DNA of 64,000 bases from Bacteroides sp. (GTDB lineage: Bacteria > Bacteroidota > Bacteroidia > Bacteroidales > Muribaculaceae). The DNA is taken from the NCBI GenBank assembly GCA_014802105.1, contig JAAVCX010000028.1, positions 62,001 through 126,000 of the forward strand. The letters are read 5' to 3'. The notes beneath the pieces are model-generated. The model was not told the origin of the DNA. It did not search any database and saw only the letters and a program-made list of their open reading frames with translations. The position numbers were made by a program, and so were the translations under genes. This document shows, one piece after another, positions 27,343 to 38,300 of the stretch. Within the stretch, counting starts at the first letter, position 1. Each line of letters begins with the position of its first letter.

Positions 27343-27571
27343 ATTCGTCTTTAAGGTTTTCCCAGATGGAGTCTTGCGACTCCAGGAACTCCTCGCAGTA
27401 GTCGAGGAAACCGTTTTTCTCGGAGCTGCCTACTTCATGACACCATTCCCGATAGAGTTGCCTGAGCTCGGTGTCTTCGTGAAGCTGTTTCTTAAGCTCT
27501 GCATCGGCGATGTCTATGCTGCCGTATTCTTTAAGTAGCTCGTTGAAAAAGTCGGTTATATTGCAGTCCAT
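27329..27571 (-). CDS. Small hypothetical protein (80 aa)
   Basis: Intact ORF overlapping the aguA start by 14 nt, same strand. Confidence 0.5.
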   Translation of the reverse strand: MDCNITDFFNELLKEYGSIDIADAELKKQLHEDTELRQLYREWCHEVGSSEKNGFLDYCEEFLESQDSIWENLKDEYDDE

Positions 27572-27676
27572 TTTTTGAGAGTGTCTGTGGGGTTTCGCGG
27601 TGTTAGATTTACTCCCAAAATTAAGACTTTAAAGTGGTTTTACCAAATTAATTAACTATTATTAGGAGAGGGTGGG

Positions 27677-28201
27677 TCAGGGCGCGTCAGGTGTAAGTTG
27701 GCCGACCGGGAGAGAAAGGAAGGAGTAGGCTATTCCCGAGGCTGGGTCGGTGTGATCCATTGTCACTCCGGCCGGTAGCTCAACATGAGGGAAACGGGTG
27801 TCGGCATCGGGGCGGACAGCATCGATGAGGGTGAGCTCGAGAGTGTCGGCCAGAGGCAGAGCCTGCCGGTAGATCTGTCCTCCGCCGATAATGTATATCC
27901 TGGAGGGGTCTATCCCTTGGGCCGGGGTGGCGGCCAGAGCCAGGGCTTCCCGGAGGGATCCTGCAGTCTCGGCTCCCGGGGCCTGATAGGAGGGGTTGCG
28001 TGTCACAATGATATTGCGCCGGCCGGGGAGCGCTCCTTTGGGGAATGACTCGAAGGTGGTGCGTCCCATCACGATCGGGTGGCCCATGGTGAGGGAGCGA
28101 AATCGTCGCAGGTCGTCGCTGATGTGATAGAGCAGGTCTCCGCGGTGGCCTATGGCGAGGTCGCGGGTGACGGCGGCTATGATGATGATCGAGGGTTGCA
28201 T
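27677..28201 (-). CDS. folA: Dihydrofolate reductase
   Basis: IIAAVTRDLAIGHRGDLLYHISDDLRRFRSLTMGHPIVMGRTTFES...IYIIGGGQIY. Confidence 0.95.
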   Translation of the reverse strand: MQPSIIIIAAVTRDLAIGHRGDLLYHISDDLRRFRSLTMGHPIVMGRTTFESFPKGALPGRRNIIVTRNPSYQAPGAETAGSLREALALAATPAQGIDPSRIYIIGGGQIYRQALPLADTLELTLIDAVRPDADTRFPHVELPAGVTMDHTDPASGIAYSFLSLPVGQLTPDAP

Positions 28202-28211
28202 GGAGGGGGGA

Positions 28212-29006
28212 TTATACGGCTACGGTGCCGGCAATGTGGGGGTGAGGATCGTAGTCGGTGAGGGTGAAGTCTTCGTAGGTGAAGTCCTCGAGGCGTTTCA
28301 CGTCGGGGTTGAGCGTCATGCGCGGCAGAGGCCTCGGCTCTCGCGAGAGCTGGAGTTTGACCTGATCGAAATGATTATGATAGATGTGGGTGTCGCCGAG
28401 GGTGTGGATAAACTCTCCGGGTTTGAGTCCGGTGACCTGGGCTACCATCATGAGCAGCAGGGCATAGGAGGCGATATTGAAGGGCACGCCGAGAAAGCAG
28501 TCGGCACTGCGCTGATAGAGCTGAAGGGAGAGGCGGCCGTCGGCTACGTAGAACTGGAAAAGTATGTGGCACGGCGGGAGAGCCATATCATTGAGATCGG
28601 CGACGTTCCAGGCGCTGACGAGTATGCGTCGGCTCTCGGGGTTCTCGCGGATGGTGCGTATCACTTCGTTGATCTGGTCGATGTGGCCTCCTTTATAGTC
28701 GGGCCATGAGCGCCACTGGTAGCCGTAGATGTGACCGAGGTCTCCGTCGGGGCGCGCCCACTCGTTCCAGATGCGCACCCCGTGTTCCTGGAGATATTTC
28801 ACGTTGGTGTCGCCACGCAGAAACCAGAGCAGCTCGTAGATGATGCTCTTGAGGTGGAGTTTTTTGGTGGTGAGAAGCGGAAATCCCTCTGAGAGGTCAA
28901 AGCGCATCTGGTGGCCGAATATGCTGCGTGTGCCTGTGCCTGTGCGGTCGCCGCGGTCGGTGCCGTGGGCCATGATGTGGCTGAGCAGGTCGAGATATTG
29001 TTTCAT
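28212..29006 (-). CDS. thyA: Thymidylate synthase
   Basis: [38 protein letters not shown]...[12 protein letters not shown]...[20 protein letters not shown]. Confidence 0.98.
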   Translation of the reverse strand: MKQYLDLLSHIMAHGTDRGDRTGTGTRSIFGHQMRFDLSEGFPLLTTKKLHLKSIIYELLWFLRGDTNVKYLQEHGVRIWNEWARPDGDLGHIYGYQWRSWPDYKGGHIDQINEVIRTIRENPESRRILVSAWNVADLNDMALPPCHILFQFYVADGRLSLQLYQRSADCFLGVPFNIASYALLLMMVAQVTGLKPGEFIHTLGDTHIYHNHFDQVKLQLSREPRPLPRMTLNPDVKRLEDFTYEDFTLTDYDPHPHIAGTVAV

Positions 29007-29047
29007 TGCGGGTCTTGTGTGATCGTGGATTGTCGGGTGAAAAGGGG

Positions 29048-29950
29048 TCAGCCGGCAGCCTGGGAAGAATTGAAGGGCCGGTCAGAGATCCTTTGCATCA
29101 TAGGGGTGGAGAGCGGTTTGCGTGAGGCTGTGTAGCGGATCGCTCCGTCGCGACAGGCTGTGAGACAGTCAAAACAGCCTACACATCTCGAGCCATCGAC
29201 GACATGGTCGATGAGATCTATACACGAGGCCTTGCAGACATGCTCGCAACGGCGGCACTGGGTGCAGAGGTCGGTGTCGATCTCTATGTGTATCAAGGAG
29301 TAGCGCGAGACATAGCCGAGCGCGGTGCCTACGGGACAGAGCGAGTTGCAGAAGGTGCGCCCGTGGCGCGAGGCCACTGCCGAGATACCCCCTAAGAGCA
29401 CTGCCGAGACTATGGCACCGGTGGTGGAGGCTATGGTCAGACGGGCCGCGGTGTCATCCATAAGTCCATCTAAATAGACTATGACCGGAGCCACCAGGCG
29501 TTGGCAGGCCTCGGAGTAGATAGTCCAGGGCTCGAGCACCGAGCTCACTAAGTCGAGGCCCAGAAATATGGCGACAAGGAATACTCCAAGCGAGACTGTG
29601 CGCCAGGGGGTCAGCGCACGGCTGAAGTGGTAATGATTGCGGCGCCGGCCCTTGTCGGAGAGGCGTCGGGCACGGGCACATGCGTCTTGCCAGACACCCA
29701 GAGGGCAGAGAGTCGAGCAATACACTCGCCCGAATATCAGGGTGACGAGTACCCACACAATCACCATGGACAGACTGAAAGCCACGGCGGCCGGAATGAA
29801 CTGCACACTCCTGAGCCATTCGGCCAACGCCGGCATTGATTTCTGACCGACAGCCATAGCGACAGTCGACCATGTCAACAGTCCCCACACGGCTATTGCT
29901 ATAACAGTGCGGAGAGTTCTGAGAAATATACCTTGGGAGCGTGGAGTCAT
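29048..29950 (-). CDS. NapH/MauN-like membrane ferredoxin (4Fe-4S binding protein)
   Basis: TM segments plus [15 protein letters not shown] and [11 protein letters not shown] clusters. Confidence 0.85.
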   Translation of the reverse strand: MTPRSQGIFLRTLRTVIAIAVWGLLTWSTVAMAVGQKSMPALAEWLRSVQFIPAAVAFSLSMVIVWVLVTLIFGRVYCSTLCPLGVWQDACARARRLSDKGRRRNHYHFSRALTPWRTVSLGVFLVAIFLGLDLVSSVLEPWTIYSEACQRLVAPVIVYLDGLMDDTAARLTIASTTGAIVSAVLLGGISAVASRHGRTFCNSLCPVGTALGYVSRYSLIHIEIDTDLCTQCRRCEHVCKASCIDLIDHVVDGSRCVGCFDCLTACRDGAIRYTASRKPLSTPMMQRISDRPFNSSQAAG

Positions 29951-30179
29951 TGCTTGATGGCGAGTGGAGTCATTGCTCAGCAAAGTTACAAAGAAATTCT
30001 GTAAATAATAGCTTCCGCCCCACAATTCTCCCGATCATGTTCCAACCTCTTGGGTTTAAGATGATAATTAGGTCGGTTGATTTGGAAGTTGTGTTCAATA
30101 GGCATATTAGCGAATTGATTTGGTGGTGTAGGGTAATGATGTTAACTTTGCAGGTAAAAAATAACTAAATTCTATTACC

Positions 30180-31727
30180 GTGAAAACAAGAAGACTTATC
30201 ATGGCGGCGACTTTGACTGCTGCTATGTCGGTAGGGTCTGTGTCGCAGGCCGAGACCGTGACTCTTAAATTTGATCAGATCGATTCGACGGCTGTGATCA
30301 TGCCTGAAATCTACGGGCAGTTTGCCGAGCATCTCGGGGCGTGTATCTATGGCGGTCTGTGGGTTGGGCCCGAGTCACCTATACCCAACACTTCGGGCTA
30401 TCGCAACGATGTGCTCCAGGCTCTTAAGGATCTTAAGGTGCCGGTGATGAGATGGCCCGGTGGCTGTTTTGCCGACGAGTATCATTGGCGCGACGGCATA
30501 GGGCCTCTCAAGGATCGTCCCACTCAGGTCAATAACAACTGGGGCGGCACGGTCGAGGACAATTCTTTCGGCACCCATGAGTTTTTCAATCTCTGTGAGC
30601 TTCTGGGCTGTGAGCCTTATCTGAGCGGCAATGTAGGCAGCGGCACCGTGCAGGAGCTGGCCCAGTGGGTAGAGTATATCACTGCAGCCGATGGCCCGAT
30701 GGCCCGGCTGAGAGAGGCTAACGGACGCAAGGAGCCTTGGAAGCTGAAGTATCTCGGAGTCGGCAACGAGAGCTGGGGTTGTGGAGGCAATTTCACTCCC
30801 GCTTATTATGCCGATGTCTATCGCCGTTATCAGACTTATTGCCGTGATTTTTCGGGCAACCGTCTCTATAAGATAGCTTCGGGAGCCAGCGACTATGATT
30901 ATAAGTGGACCGACGTGGTGATGAAGGGAGCCGGCAGCAAGATGAACGGTATCTCGCTCCACTATTACACCGTCACCGGCTGGCGCGGATCAAAGGGCTC
31001 GGCGACAGAGTTCAGTCCTGAGGATTATTACTGGACTATGGGTAAGTGTCTTGAAATAGAGCCGGTGATCGAGAAGCATATAGCTATCATGGATAAGCGT
31101 GATCCCAAGAACCGTGTGGGCCTGATGGTCGACGAGTGGGGCACTTGGTGGGATGTTGAGCCGGGCACCAATCCGGGTCACCTCTATCAGCAGAACACTA
31201 TGCGCGATGCTATGGTGGCAGCTCTTTCGCTCAATGTGTTCCAGCGTCACACTTCGCGCGTGAAGATGGCAAATATCGCTCAAGTGGCCAATGTTCTCCA
31301 GTCGATGGTGCTCACCCGCGGCGATCAGATGGTGCTTACTCCGACTTATTATGTGTTCAAGCAGTATATTCCCCACCAGGGTGCGGTTGTGGTGCCTCTC
31401 GAGGTGGAGACCGAGACTATGGATGTGCGCGGCGACCGCAAGGTGGATCTTCTTCAGGCCACGGCTTCGCGCAAGGATGGCAAGACTGCGGTGTCGCTGA
31501 CCAATGTCAGCATCGATCGCGACATGGATGTGGAGCTTCCTCTGGGCGACTTCAAGGTCAAGACTGTGGAGGGCTCGATCATCACGGCTCCGACTATCGA
31601 CTCCTACAATGATTTCGGCAAGGCCGAGACCGTTACACTCAAGCCCTTCAAGGGTGCCCGTATCGGCAAAGGCAAGGTGACGCTCAAGCTTCCCGCCAAG
31701 TCGATAGTGACTCTGATCATGGAGTGA
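30180..31727 (+). CDS. Alpha-L-arabinofuranosidase (GH51), secreted
   Basis: [65 protein letters not shown]. Confidence 0.95.
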   Translation: MKTRRLIMAATLTAAMSVGSVSQAETVTLKFDQIDSTAVIMPEIYGQFAEHLGACIYGGLWVGPESPIPNTSGYRNDVLQALKDLKVPVMRWPGGCFADEYHWRDGIGPLKDRPTQVNNNWGGTVEDNSFGTHEFFNLCELLGCEPYLSGNVGSGTVQELAQWVEYITAADGPMARLREANGRKEPWKLKYLGVGNESWGCGGNFTPAYYADVYRRYQTYCRDFSGNRLYKIASGASDYDYKWTDVVMKGAGSKMNGISLHYYTVTGWRGSKGSATEFSPEDYYWTMGKCLEIEPVIEKHIAIMDKRDPKNRVGLMVDEWGTWWDVEPGTNPGHLYQQNTMRDAMVAALSLNVFQRHTSRVKMANIAQVANVLQSMVLTRGDQMVLTPTYYVFKQYIPHQGAVVVPLEVETETMDVRGDRKVDLLQATASRKDGKTAVSLTNVSIDRDMDVELPLGDFKVKTVEGSIITAPTIDSYNDFGKAETVTLKPFKGARIGKGKVTLKLPAKSIVTLIME

Positions 31728-31760
31728 CCCGGGAGGGTGTCATGACCTGCTGTTTTAACC

Positions 31761-31840
31761 TTGTAGGGACACATGGATCGTGTTTCCGCTGTCAATATGT
31801 TGATATACAGAGCGGATGTGCGAACCGTGTGTCCCTACAA
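31761..31840. repeat. Diverged BIME/MITE-like inverted repeat of the GTAGGGACA...TCCGC family
   Basis: TTGTAGGGACACA ... TGTGTCCCTACAA termini (13 bp perfect) with internal TCCGCTGT/ACAGagCGGA pairing. Confidence 0.9.
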
Positions 31841-31871
31841 AGTTTATGGGCCGGAGCCGGTTTGTATTTTT

Positions 31872-32951
31872 TTATTCTTTTTCGGAGATGTAGCGTTGAT
31901 AGTAGCTCATGAGCAGGGCTGTGAGGGGGAGGGCTATGATCATGCCTATGATGCCGAGGAGGCTGCCCCACACTGAGAGCGAGAGCAGGATTATGGCCGG
32001 GTTGAGGCCCATTTCCTTGCCCATGATGTGGGGTGTGATGAGGTAGTCGCAGATGCTCTGGGTGACGGCATAGACCAGCAGGCTTTTGCCGATGAGCGGG
32101 AGGAAGGCTTCAGTGCCTCCGAGCGAGTAGACAAAGGCTATCACTGAGACCGGGATTAGGGTGACATACTGGAAGTAGGGGATCATGTAGAGTATACCTA
32201 CGAGGATGCCCATAGGGATTGCGAGGGGCAGATGAATGATGCTGAAGCCGATGCAGTATAGCACCATGGCACACAGGGCCACCACGCCCTGACCACGGAA
32301 ATAGTGATCCATATTGTTTTGCACGTCGCGCACTATGATCATGGCCTGAGGACGTATGCGGCGCGGAAAGACGAGTTTGAAACCGTTGACGATCTCGGGG
32401 TAGTAGATGAGATTGAACACTACGTAGATGAGCATAAGCAACCACTCCAGAATGTCGCGCAACAGGGCCAGGGACTCGGCCAGCACCGTGGTGCCTGACC
32501 GTACTATCGCCGAGAGATGGGAGAGGTCGAGCATGGTGTAGATCTGCTCGAGCGAGACGTGGGAGTTGATGAAGCTGATGATCGGGGCACACCATTCGGG
32601 TATTGGACGTTTGCCCGAGGCGATGTCGCGGATGATGGCGCTGAGTTGGCCTGCCTCGTCGATCACCGTGGGGAGGAAGATGACAGTGAGGCCACCGATG
32701 ACGACGAGCACTTCGAGAAGGGTGAGCACCGAGGGTATGACGCGGCCTTTGAGGTGGGTCCACCGCTGATTGAAACGTACTATCGGCTGGAGCAGGTAGG
32801 CAAAGAAGCAGGCGGCGAAAAACGGGAGCAGGACGTCGCTGAGTGTGCGTAAGAGCCACACGAGTCCCGAGGCTATGACGCAGCCGATGATGAGATACAT
32901 GATGCGGTCGATGTTCCAGTAGTATTGGCTCCGGGGCTCGGGTGAAGACAT
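31872..32951 (-). CDS. AI-2E family transporter (paralog of 14713-15840)
   Basis: LPFFAACFFAYLLQPIVRFNQRW...; WGSLLGIIGMIIALPLTALLMSYYQRY closely parallels the other copy. Confidence 0.88.
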   Translation of the reverse strand: MSSPEPRSQYYWNIDRIMYLIIGCVIASGLVWLLRTLSDVLLPFFAACFFAYLLQPIVRFNQRWTHLKGRVIPSVLTLLEVLVVIGGLTVIFLPTVIDEAGQLSAIIRDIASGKRPIPEWCAPIISFINSHVSLEQIYTMLDLSHLSAIVRSGTTVLAESLALLRDILEWLLMLIYVVFNLIYYPEIVNGFKLVFPRRIRPQAMIIVRDVQNNMDHYFRGQGVVALCAMVLYCIGFSIIHLPLAIPMGILVGILYMIPYFQYVTLIPVSVIAFVYSLGGTEAFLPLIGKSLLVYAVTQSICDYLITPHIMGKEMGLNPAIILLSLSVWGSLLGIIGMIIALPLTALLMSYYQRYISEKE

Positions 32952-32991
32952 GGCGAAGGGGGAAAATTAAGGTGTGACGGGATGGGGGAGA

Positions 32992-35286
32992 TCAGAACGG
33001 GTAGCCGATGGCGAGATGGAAGGCGAGCGATTTCTTGAACGACTCCATGTTGTAGTAGCCGTGGCGCAAGGTGTTGTAGGGGGCGTGAAGGCCTATGCCG
33101 AGGTCGGCGCGTATGACGAGCATCTGTATGTTGAAACGTAGGCCTGCGCCGGTGCCGAGGGCCAGGTCACGCAGGAAAGTGGAGGCCTGGAGCTGTCCGC
33201 CGGGGCGCGACTCTTCGGGGCGCAGAGTCCAGACGTTTCCGGCATCCATGAAGACGGCTCCGTGGAGGGGGCCGAGGATGGGGAAACGGAGCTCGGTGTT
33301 GGCCAGGAAGATGAATGTACCTGTCTGGTCAAAGTAGCCGTTGATCTGGTCGGACGGAGCCCGGTAGGAGCCGGGGCCGATGGATCGGACAGTGAACGCG
33401 CGTATGGAGTTGGCGCCTCCGGCATAGAATTGCTCGCTGTAAGGCACCTGTCGGGAGTTGCCGTAGGCCCATGCCGCTCCGCAGGCCACACGGTTGACCA
33501 GCCAGATGTCGGCCGTGGCGAGACGTCGTCCGTAGACTACCTGTCCGTATCCCTTTACAAATTGGGAGAAGGGTGTGCCGAAGAGATTTTTCTGACCTTT
33601 CTTTCCTGCCAGTTCGTAGATGCTCCAGAAGATGTTGCCGGCCTGCTGGAGGGTGAGCTGGAGGTTGATGGTGTTGTTGCGACCGATGGCACGGTCGTAG
33701 GTGGCCGAGTATTGCATCTGGGGGATGAACTGGTTCTGGAAGCTCAGTGCTATCGCCGGGTTGGCGTGCATGATGGAGTCAAACACCTGAGTGGTGTTCT
33801 GGAGATTGGTGTAGGTGAGCTTGAAGAGCGTGAAGGTCGAGGTGAGATAGCGCGATGGGCGCCAGTCGTAGGAGATGCCGGTGTTGAATTGCTGCATCTT
33901 GAAGTAGTGGGGGCGGTTGAGCAGGTCTACGCCCAGGGTGATGCGGGTCCAGTTGAGATCGCGGCGCGAGCGTGGCACAAAGCGCGGCGCCAGCAACCGG
34001 GGGAAGGCCAGGGTGGAGTTGAGGCCAACTTCGTAGGAGTTGAAGAGGCTGCTGCGACCCGAGCCGGTCTGCCATTCGTAAGACCCGGTCAGGGAGACGT
34101 TGAGCTGCTCGGCTCCGCCGAAGATATTGCGGTTGGTGAGTCCGAGGGTGACTCCCGGGCCCAGGTAGGAGTTGGACTTGGAGGAGACGTTGGCTTCGAT
34201 CGAGGCCTCCCAGGGGGAGTCGAGGGTGCAGTCGATGTTGACGTTGAGCTGACGCAGGTCTTTATTTATAGTGTCGGGGACGACCTCCATGTTTATGGAA
34301 CTGAAGATGCCCAGGCGTGACAGGCGTGTCTGAGTGAGATCCATCTGTCTGACCGAAAAGCGTCTTCCCTCGCGGAACACGATGCACTCGGGGATGAGCG
34401 ACCGGCGCAGCTTCATAGGCCTGAATACTATCAGGTCGCCGCGCGGAGTGTCGAGTGTGTCGGGGGTACCCGTTCCCTGGGTGCGACGGATGGTGGTGGT
34501 GATCTGGCCGGTGGTGAAGCGGTCGAGAGCCCAGGGGTGTAGATTGTCGGCGATCTCGAGTCGGAGGTCTATGCGTCCTTTCTCGAGAGTCGAGTCGGCC
34601 AGATATTGGATGAACTCGGGGCGGAAATAGTAGTATCCGCGGTTTCTGACCGCGTTGGCGATGTTGACTCTCAGGGCAGAGAGCGAGTCGGTGGAGTAGC
34701 GTGAGCCACGGTGGAGGTAGGGTAGGGCTGAGGCTATAGAGTCGATGAGGCGGAAGAGGGGCACACTGTCGGGCAGGAGTCTCACGGAGTCGATGAGGTA
34801 GGGCTGGCCTGAATTGATCAGATAGCGTATCGAGGCCTTCTTCTTGTTGCGCCCTTTGACGAGTTCGTAGGATGAGGATGAGGAGAAATAGCCGTTGTTG
34901 TCGAGGATTTCATCGAGCATGTGGACCCGAAGCTCGGGCTTCACGTCGCTCACGAGCACGGGCTCGCTGACGAGTTTCTCGTAGAGTTTGTGTTTCAATC
35001 CCTTAGAGTCGGGCGACCAATTGTTCCAGACCCACAGGCCGATAGGGAAGGGGGTGCGCACCGAAGCCGAACCCAGTAGGGGATTGTTGGGTTTGACGCT
35101 GACAGCCTCGGTGAGCGACTCGGCTACTCCCGGGGGGAACTTCTCGCCGTCGGGGGTGGAGATGTCGACGCCTTTGAGGCCGGTGTAGAGGAGCTCGTCG
35201 GCCGGGATGCGTCGGGTGGTGGAGCATCCGGGCAGGAGCATCCATAGCAAAAGCAGTGTCAGAGATGGGATAGAGTATCGTTTCAT
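32992..35286 (-). CDS. BamA/TamA family outer-membrane protein (lipoprotein-type signal)
   Basis: MLLPGCSTTRRIPADELLYTG...; C-terminal barrel QFYAGGANSIRAFTVRSIGPG...; same strand and just downstream of tamB. Confidence 0.88.
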   Translation of the reverse strand: MKRYSIPSLTLLLLWMLLPGCSTTRRIPADELLYTGLKGVDISTPDGEKFPPGVAESLTEAVSVKPNNPLLGSASVRTPFPIGLWVWNNWSPDSKGLKHKLYEKLVSEPVLVSDVKPELRVHMLDEILDNNGYFSSSSSYELVKGRNKKKASIRYLINSGQPYLIDSVRLLPDSVPLFRLIDSIASALPYLHRGSRYSTDSLSALRVNIANAVRNRGYYYFRPEFIQYLADSTLEKGRIDLRLEIADNLHPWALDRFTTGQITTTIRRTQGTGTPDTLDTPRGDLIVFRPMKLRRSLIPECIVFREGRRFSVRQMDLTQTRLSRLGIFSSINMEVVPDTINKDLRQLNVNIDCTLDSPWEASIEANVSSKSNSYLGPGVTLGLTNRNIFGGAEQLNVSLTGSYEWQTGSGRSSLFNSYEVGLNSTLAFPRLLAPRFVPRSRRDLNWTRITLGVDLLNRPHYFKMQQFNTGISYDWRPSRYLTSTFTLFKLTYTNLQNTTQVFDSIMHANPAIALSFQNQFIPQMQYSATYDRAIGRNNTINLQLTLQQAGNIFWSIYELAGKKGQKNLFGTPFSQFVKGYGQVVYGRRLATADIWLVNRVACGAAWAYGNSRQVPYSEQFYAGGANSIRAFTVRSIGPGSYRAPSDQINGYFDQTGTFIFLANTELRFPILGPLHGAVFMDAGNVWTLRPEESRPGGQLQASTFLRDLALGTGAGLRFNIQMLVIRADLGIGLHAPYNTLRHGYYNMESFKKSLAFHLAIGYPF

Positions 35287-35318
35287 CGTAGGAATTGGCG
35301 GAGGTCGGGGAGTGGGGC

Positions 35319-38300
35319 TTAACGGCGGTTGAAGATGTTGCGCAGAGAGGCGAGTTTGCGTTTGAGCACAAAACCTACACCTGTCTTTGTGACCTCGCCC
35401 TCGAGGATGCTCTCGTAGCCTGTGTGGCGGAAGATGCGCACGTACATGGTGCCTGAACGATTGAGCAGATATTCGAAGGAGATGTCGTTGATGAGGTTCT
35501 GGGAGAAGTTCTCGTCAGAGTCGGCGTCGGTGGAGTAGTTGCCGCCGACCACGATCTTAAATCGGTCGTCGAAGAGCGACTTGGAGACTTTGTAGCTGTA
35601 AGAGGTGGCTGTTGAGGTGGCTCCTTCGTAGGTGCGGTCATACTGGTCGATGCCAAACGAGATGTCGACACCGCGTATGTTGTTGGCTGCCCATGAGTTG
35701 AGCTGGGAGGTGAGGAACGAATAGAGCGGATTGCCGGCCACGGTGGTGCCTTTGGTGCCACCGGCTCCGGTGTAGACGTTGTAGAGGAGCAGGTTCATGG
35801 CCTGGTTGGCGCGCTGTTCGGCCGACATGGCCTGGAGCTGGTTCTGGACGGTGATGTCGTCGTTGGTCGACAGGTCGAAGGCCACGTTCATGTTGGAGAA
35901 CGAGTTGGTGACCGCCAGCATCACGTCGAAGTTGACCAGGCGCGAGTTCTGGCCGTCTTGGGTGACATTGCTTCTGATCACGTCGACGGCATGGATATTG
36001 AGCACCGGGTCCATGATGTCGCCGTTGAAGGCTATGTAGCTGCCATCGCTGAACTGGAAATTCTTCTCGCTCATGAGCGGCGGGGTGTAGCGCACGAAGC
36101 CTCCGAGGATATTGAGGCGGCCTGTGAGACGCTGGCCGTTGAGGGGCGAGAGGGAGTAGTCGAGGTCGCCCATGGGCTTGAGCTGTACTTTGTTGGAGCC
36201 TCCGGGCGAGAGGTCGACGTTGATTACAGCTCCCTGGGCCAGATGTAGGTCGGCGCTGACGTTCAGGGCCATGGTGGAGGTGGTGAGCGAGTCGGCTTTC
36301 TCTACAGCGACGGTGTCGTTGAATTGCACGAAGTGAACCATCTCGCTGCTCGAGCTCTGGGTGAGAGACTCTTCCATCTCGCTGACCACGTAGGTGAGAT
36401 TGGTCTCGGGCAGGAGCGAGAGGTCGGCGGTGACGTTCATGCGGTTGAGGTTACCCTTGATGGCCGCGAATAGGTCGATGAAGGCCTTGCCGTAGAGACT
36501 GGCGTCTCCTCGGGCGCGGTCGCTCTTGAGTATCTGCATGTTGCGTGCCGAGGCGTCGAGATCGATATTGATGTCGGATATATGCGAGGCATCTACCTTG
36601 CCGTTGATAAGCAAGGGATTTTTGTTACATCCGGTGATGGCGAAATCGTTGAATGTCACGATATTGCTGTCGACCGGTATATTGGTGTCGGAAAATGTGA
36701 AGGTTGTGCCCATCATGGCGACCTTGACGGCTGCGGTGTCAAAATTGATGTGACCGTTGAAGATCGGGGCGGCCATGTCGCCGGTGATGGTCATCTCGCC
36801 GTTGAGCATGCCTGACAGAGAGGCAGTGGCCGGGGGCAGGAAGGGGTTGACCACGGCCAGCGGGAAGCGTATCATGCGGAAGTCGAGCAGGAACGGAGTG
36901 GAGAGCGAGGAGTCGTTGAGCGCACCGCGGGCTGTGATGGTGGGGATTGAGTCGACCATGAGGGTGACATCGGCCATGAGGTGGCCTCCGGCCGAGTTGG
37001 CCACATCGAGGGCAAGGTCAAAGTCGCCGACACGCTCGCGTCCGTAGTAGAGCTCGTCGAGCGTCACTGAGCCTCGGCCGGTGAGAATGGAGTTGTTGTA
37101 GTTGAGGCGGAGATTGGCCGAGACGTCCCCCTTGACGGGGGGCGCGAAGGGGTTGATCGCGAGCCAGTCTTGCAGGTGGATGTTGGAGAGCTGTATCACG
37201 AGGTCTTCCTGCTCGCCGTGGAAGCGATGGGAAGCGGGGGTGTCGGAGATCATTATCTCTCTGATGCCGTCGGCTATATCGGTAGAGTCGGCGTCATGGT
37301 CGTGAGAGAGGGAGTGCTCGGTGAAGATGCGCAGGGATGAGTTGTCGCCGCTGAGATTTATGTCGGCGTCGAGATGCTTTGTGGCCAGGTCGTAGGTGAG
37401 GTAGTTGTCGGGGTTGATCTTCCAGGGCTTGTAGGCGATGGTGGGTTTTCCGGGCACGATCCCGACATGGACAATGCTGTCGGTCAGCTCGGTGTTAAAT
37501 CCGAGGGTGAAACCGTTCTCCCCCTTGATATTGCTCTGTCTCAGGAAAGAGCTCAGGTGGTTGACTCCGGCAAAGCCGTTGAGGGAGACGTGGGCAAAAT
37601 CGTCCCAGGTGCCCGGACGGTTGTTCATGGCCAGGTCGTAGATCAGATATTCGCCTTTCTGGTTGGCCGAGATGGAGAGTGTGTCGATGCGGGTGGAGCC
37701 CGAGAGGATAGAGTTGACCAGCGCGTTGAAGTGGATAAGGGAGTCGTTGGAGATCGAGGCCACCGCTCGGCGGAAGGTGATGTCAGACGATGAGGCCAGA
37801 AATTGAGAGGCTATGTTGTCGGGCCCGAGGCTGGCCGTGAGGTCAAACTTAGGCATGGCGGCTGAGAGAGCCGGCACATTGACGCGCATGCTGTCGATCT
37901 GGCCCGAGATAACGGTCATGGCTGTCGGCAACTGGGCTATGGCATCGGGGAGCGATAGTGGTGTGGCGAGCCTCATTCTCAGATCTCCGTTGGAGAGATT
38001 GGTGAGAGAGCCGTCGGAACCTGAGCGCGAGGTCAGAGTCAGAGCCGAGGTGGGGGCTATGGTGATTCCCGGCAGTTGCCAGCGGAGGTCGGAGGCTGTG
38101 GCTGAGAGGTCAAACCCATTGGTGGCGGTGTTGTAGACACCCTCGGAGGAGAGGTTGAGGTGACCGCCGTTGATAGAGTCGGAAAGGTTGAGGGTGAGCA
38201 GGTTGATGTCGCGCAGATTGGCGTCGAAATTGTAGTGGATCGAGTCGCCATTGATCATCGCATCGAGATTGAGCGAGGCGTCAGCTCCGGGATTACGGCT

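Noticed and set aside
14713-32951. Two AI-2E family transporters as a possible quorum-sensing system
   Set aside because: The family name is historical and most members are not AI-2 exporters; no luxS or lsr-like genes are present in the window.
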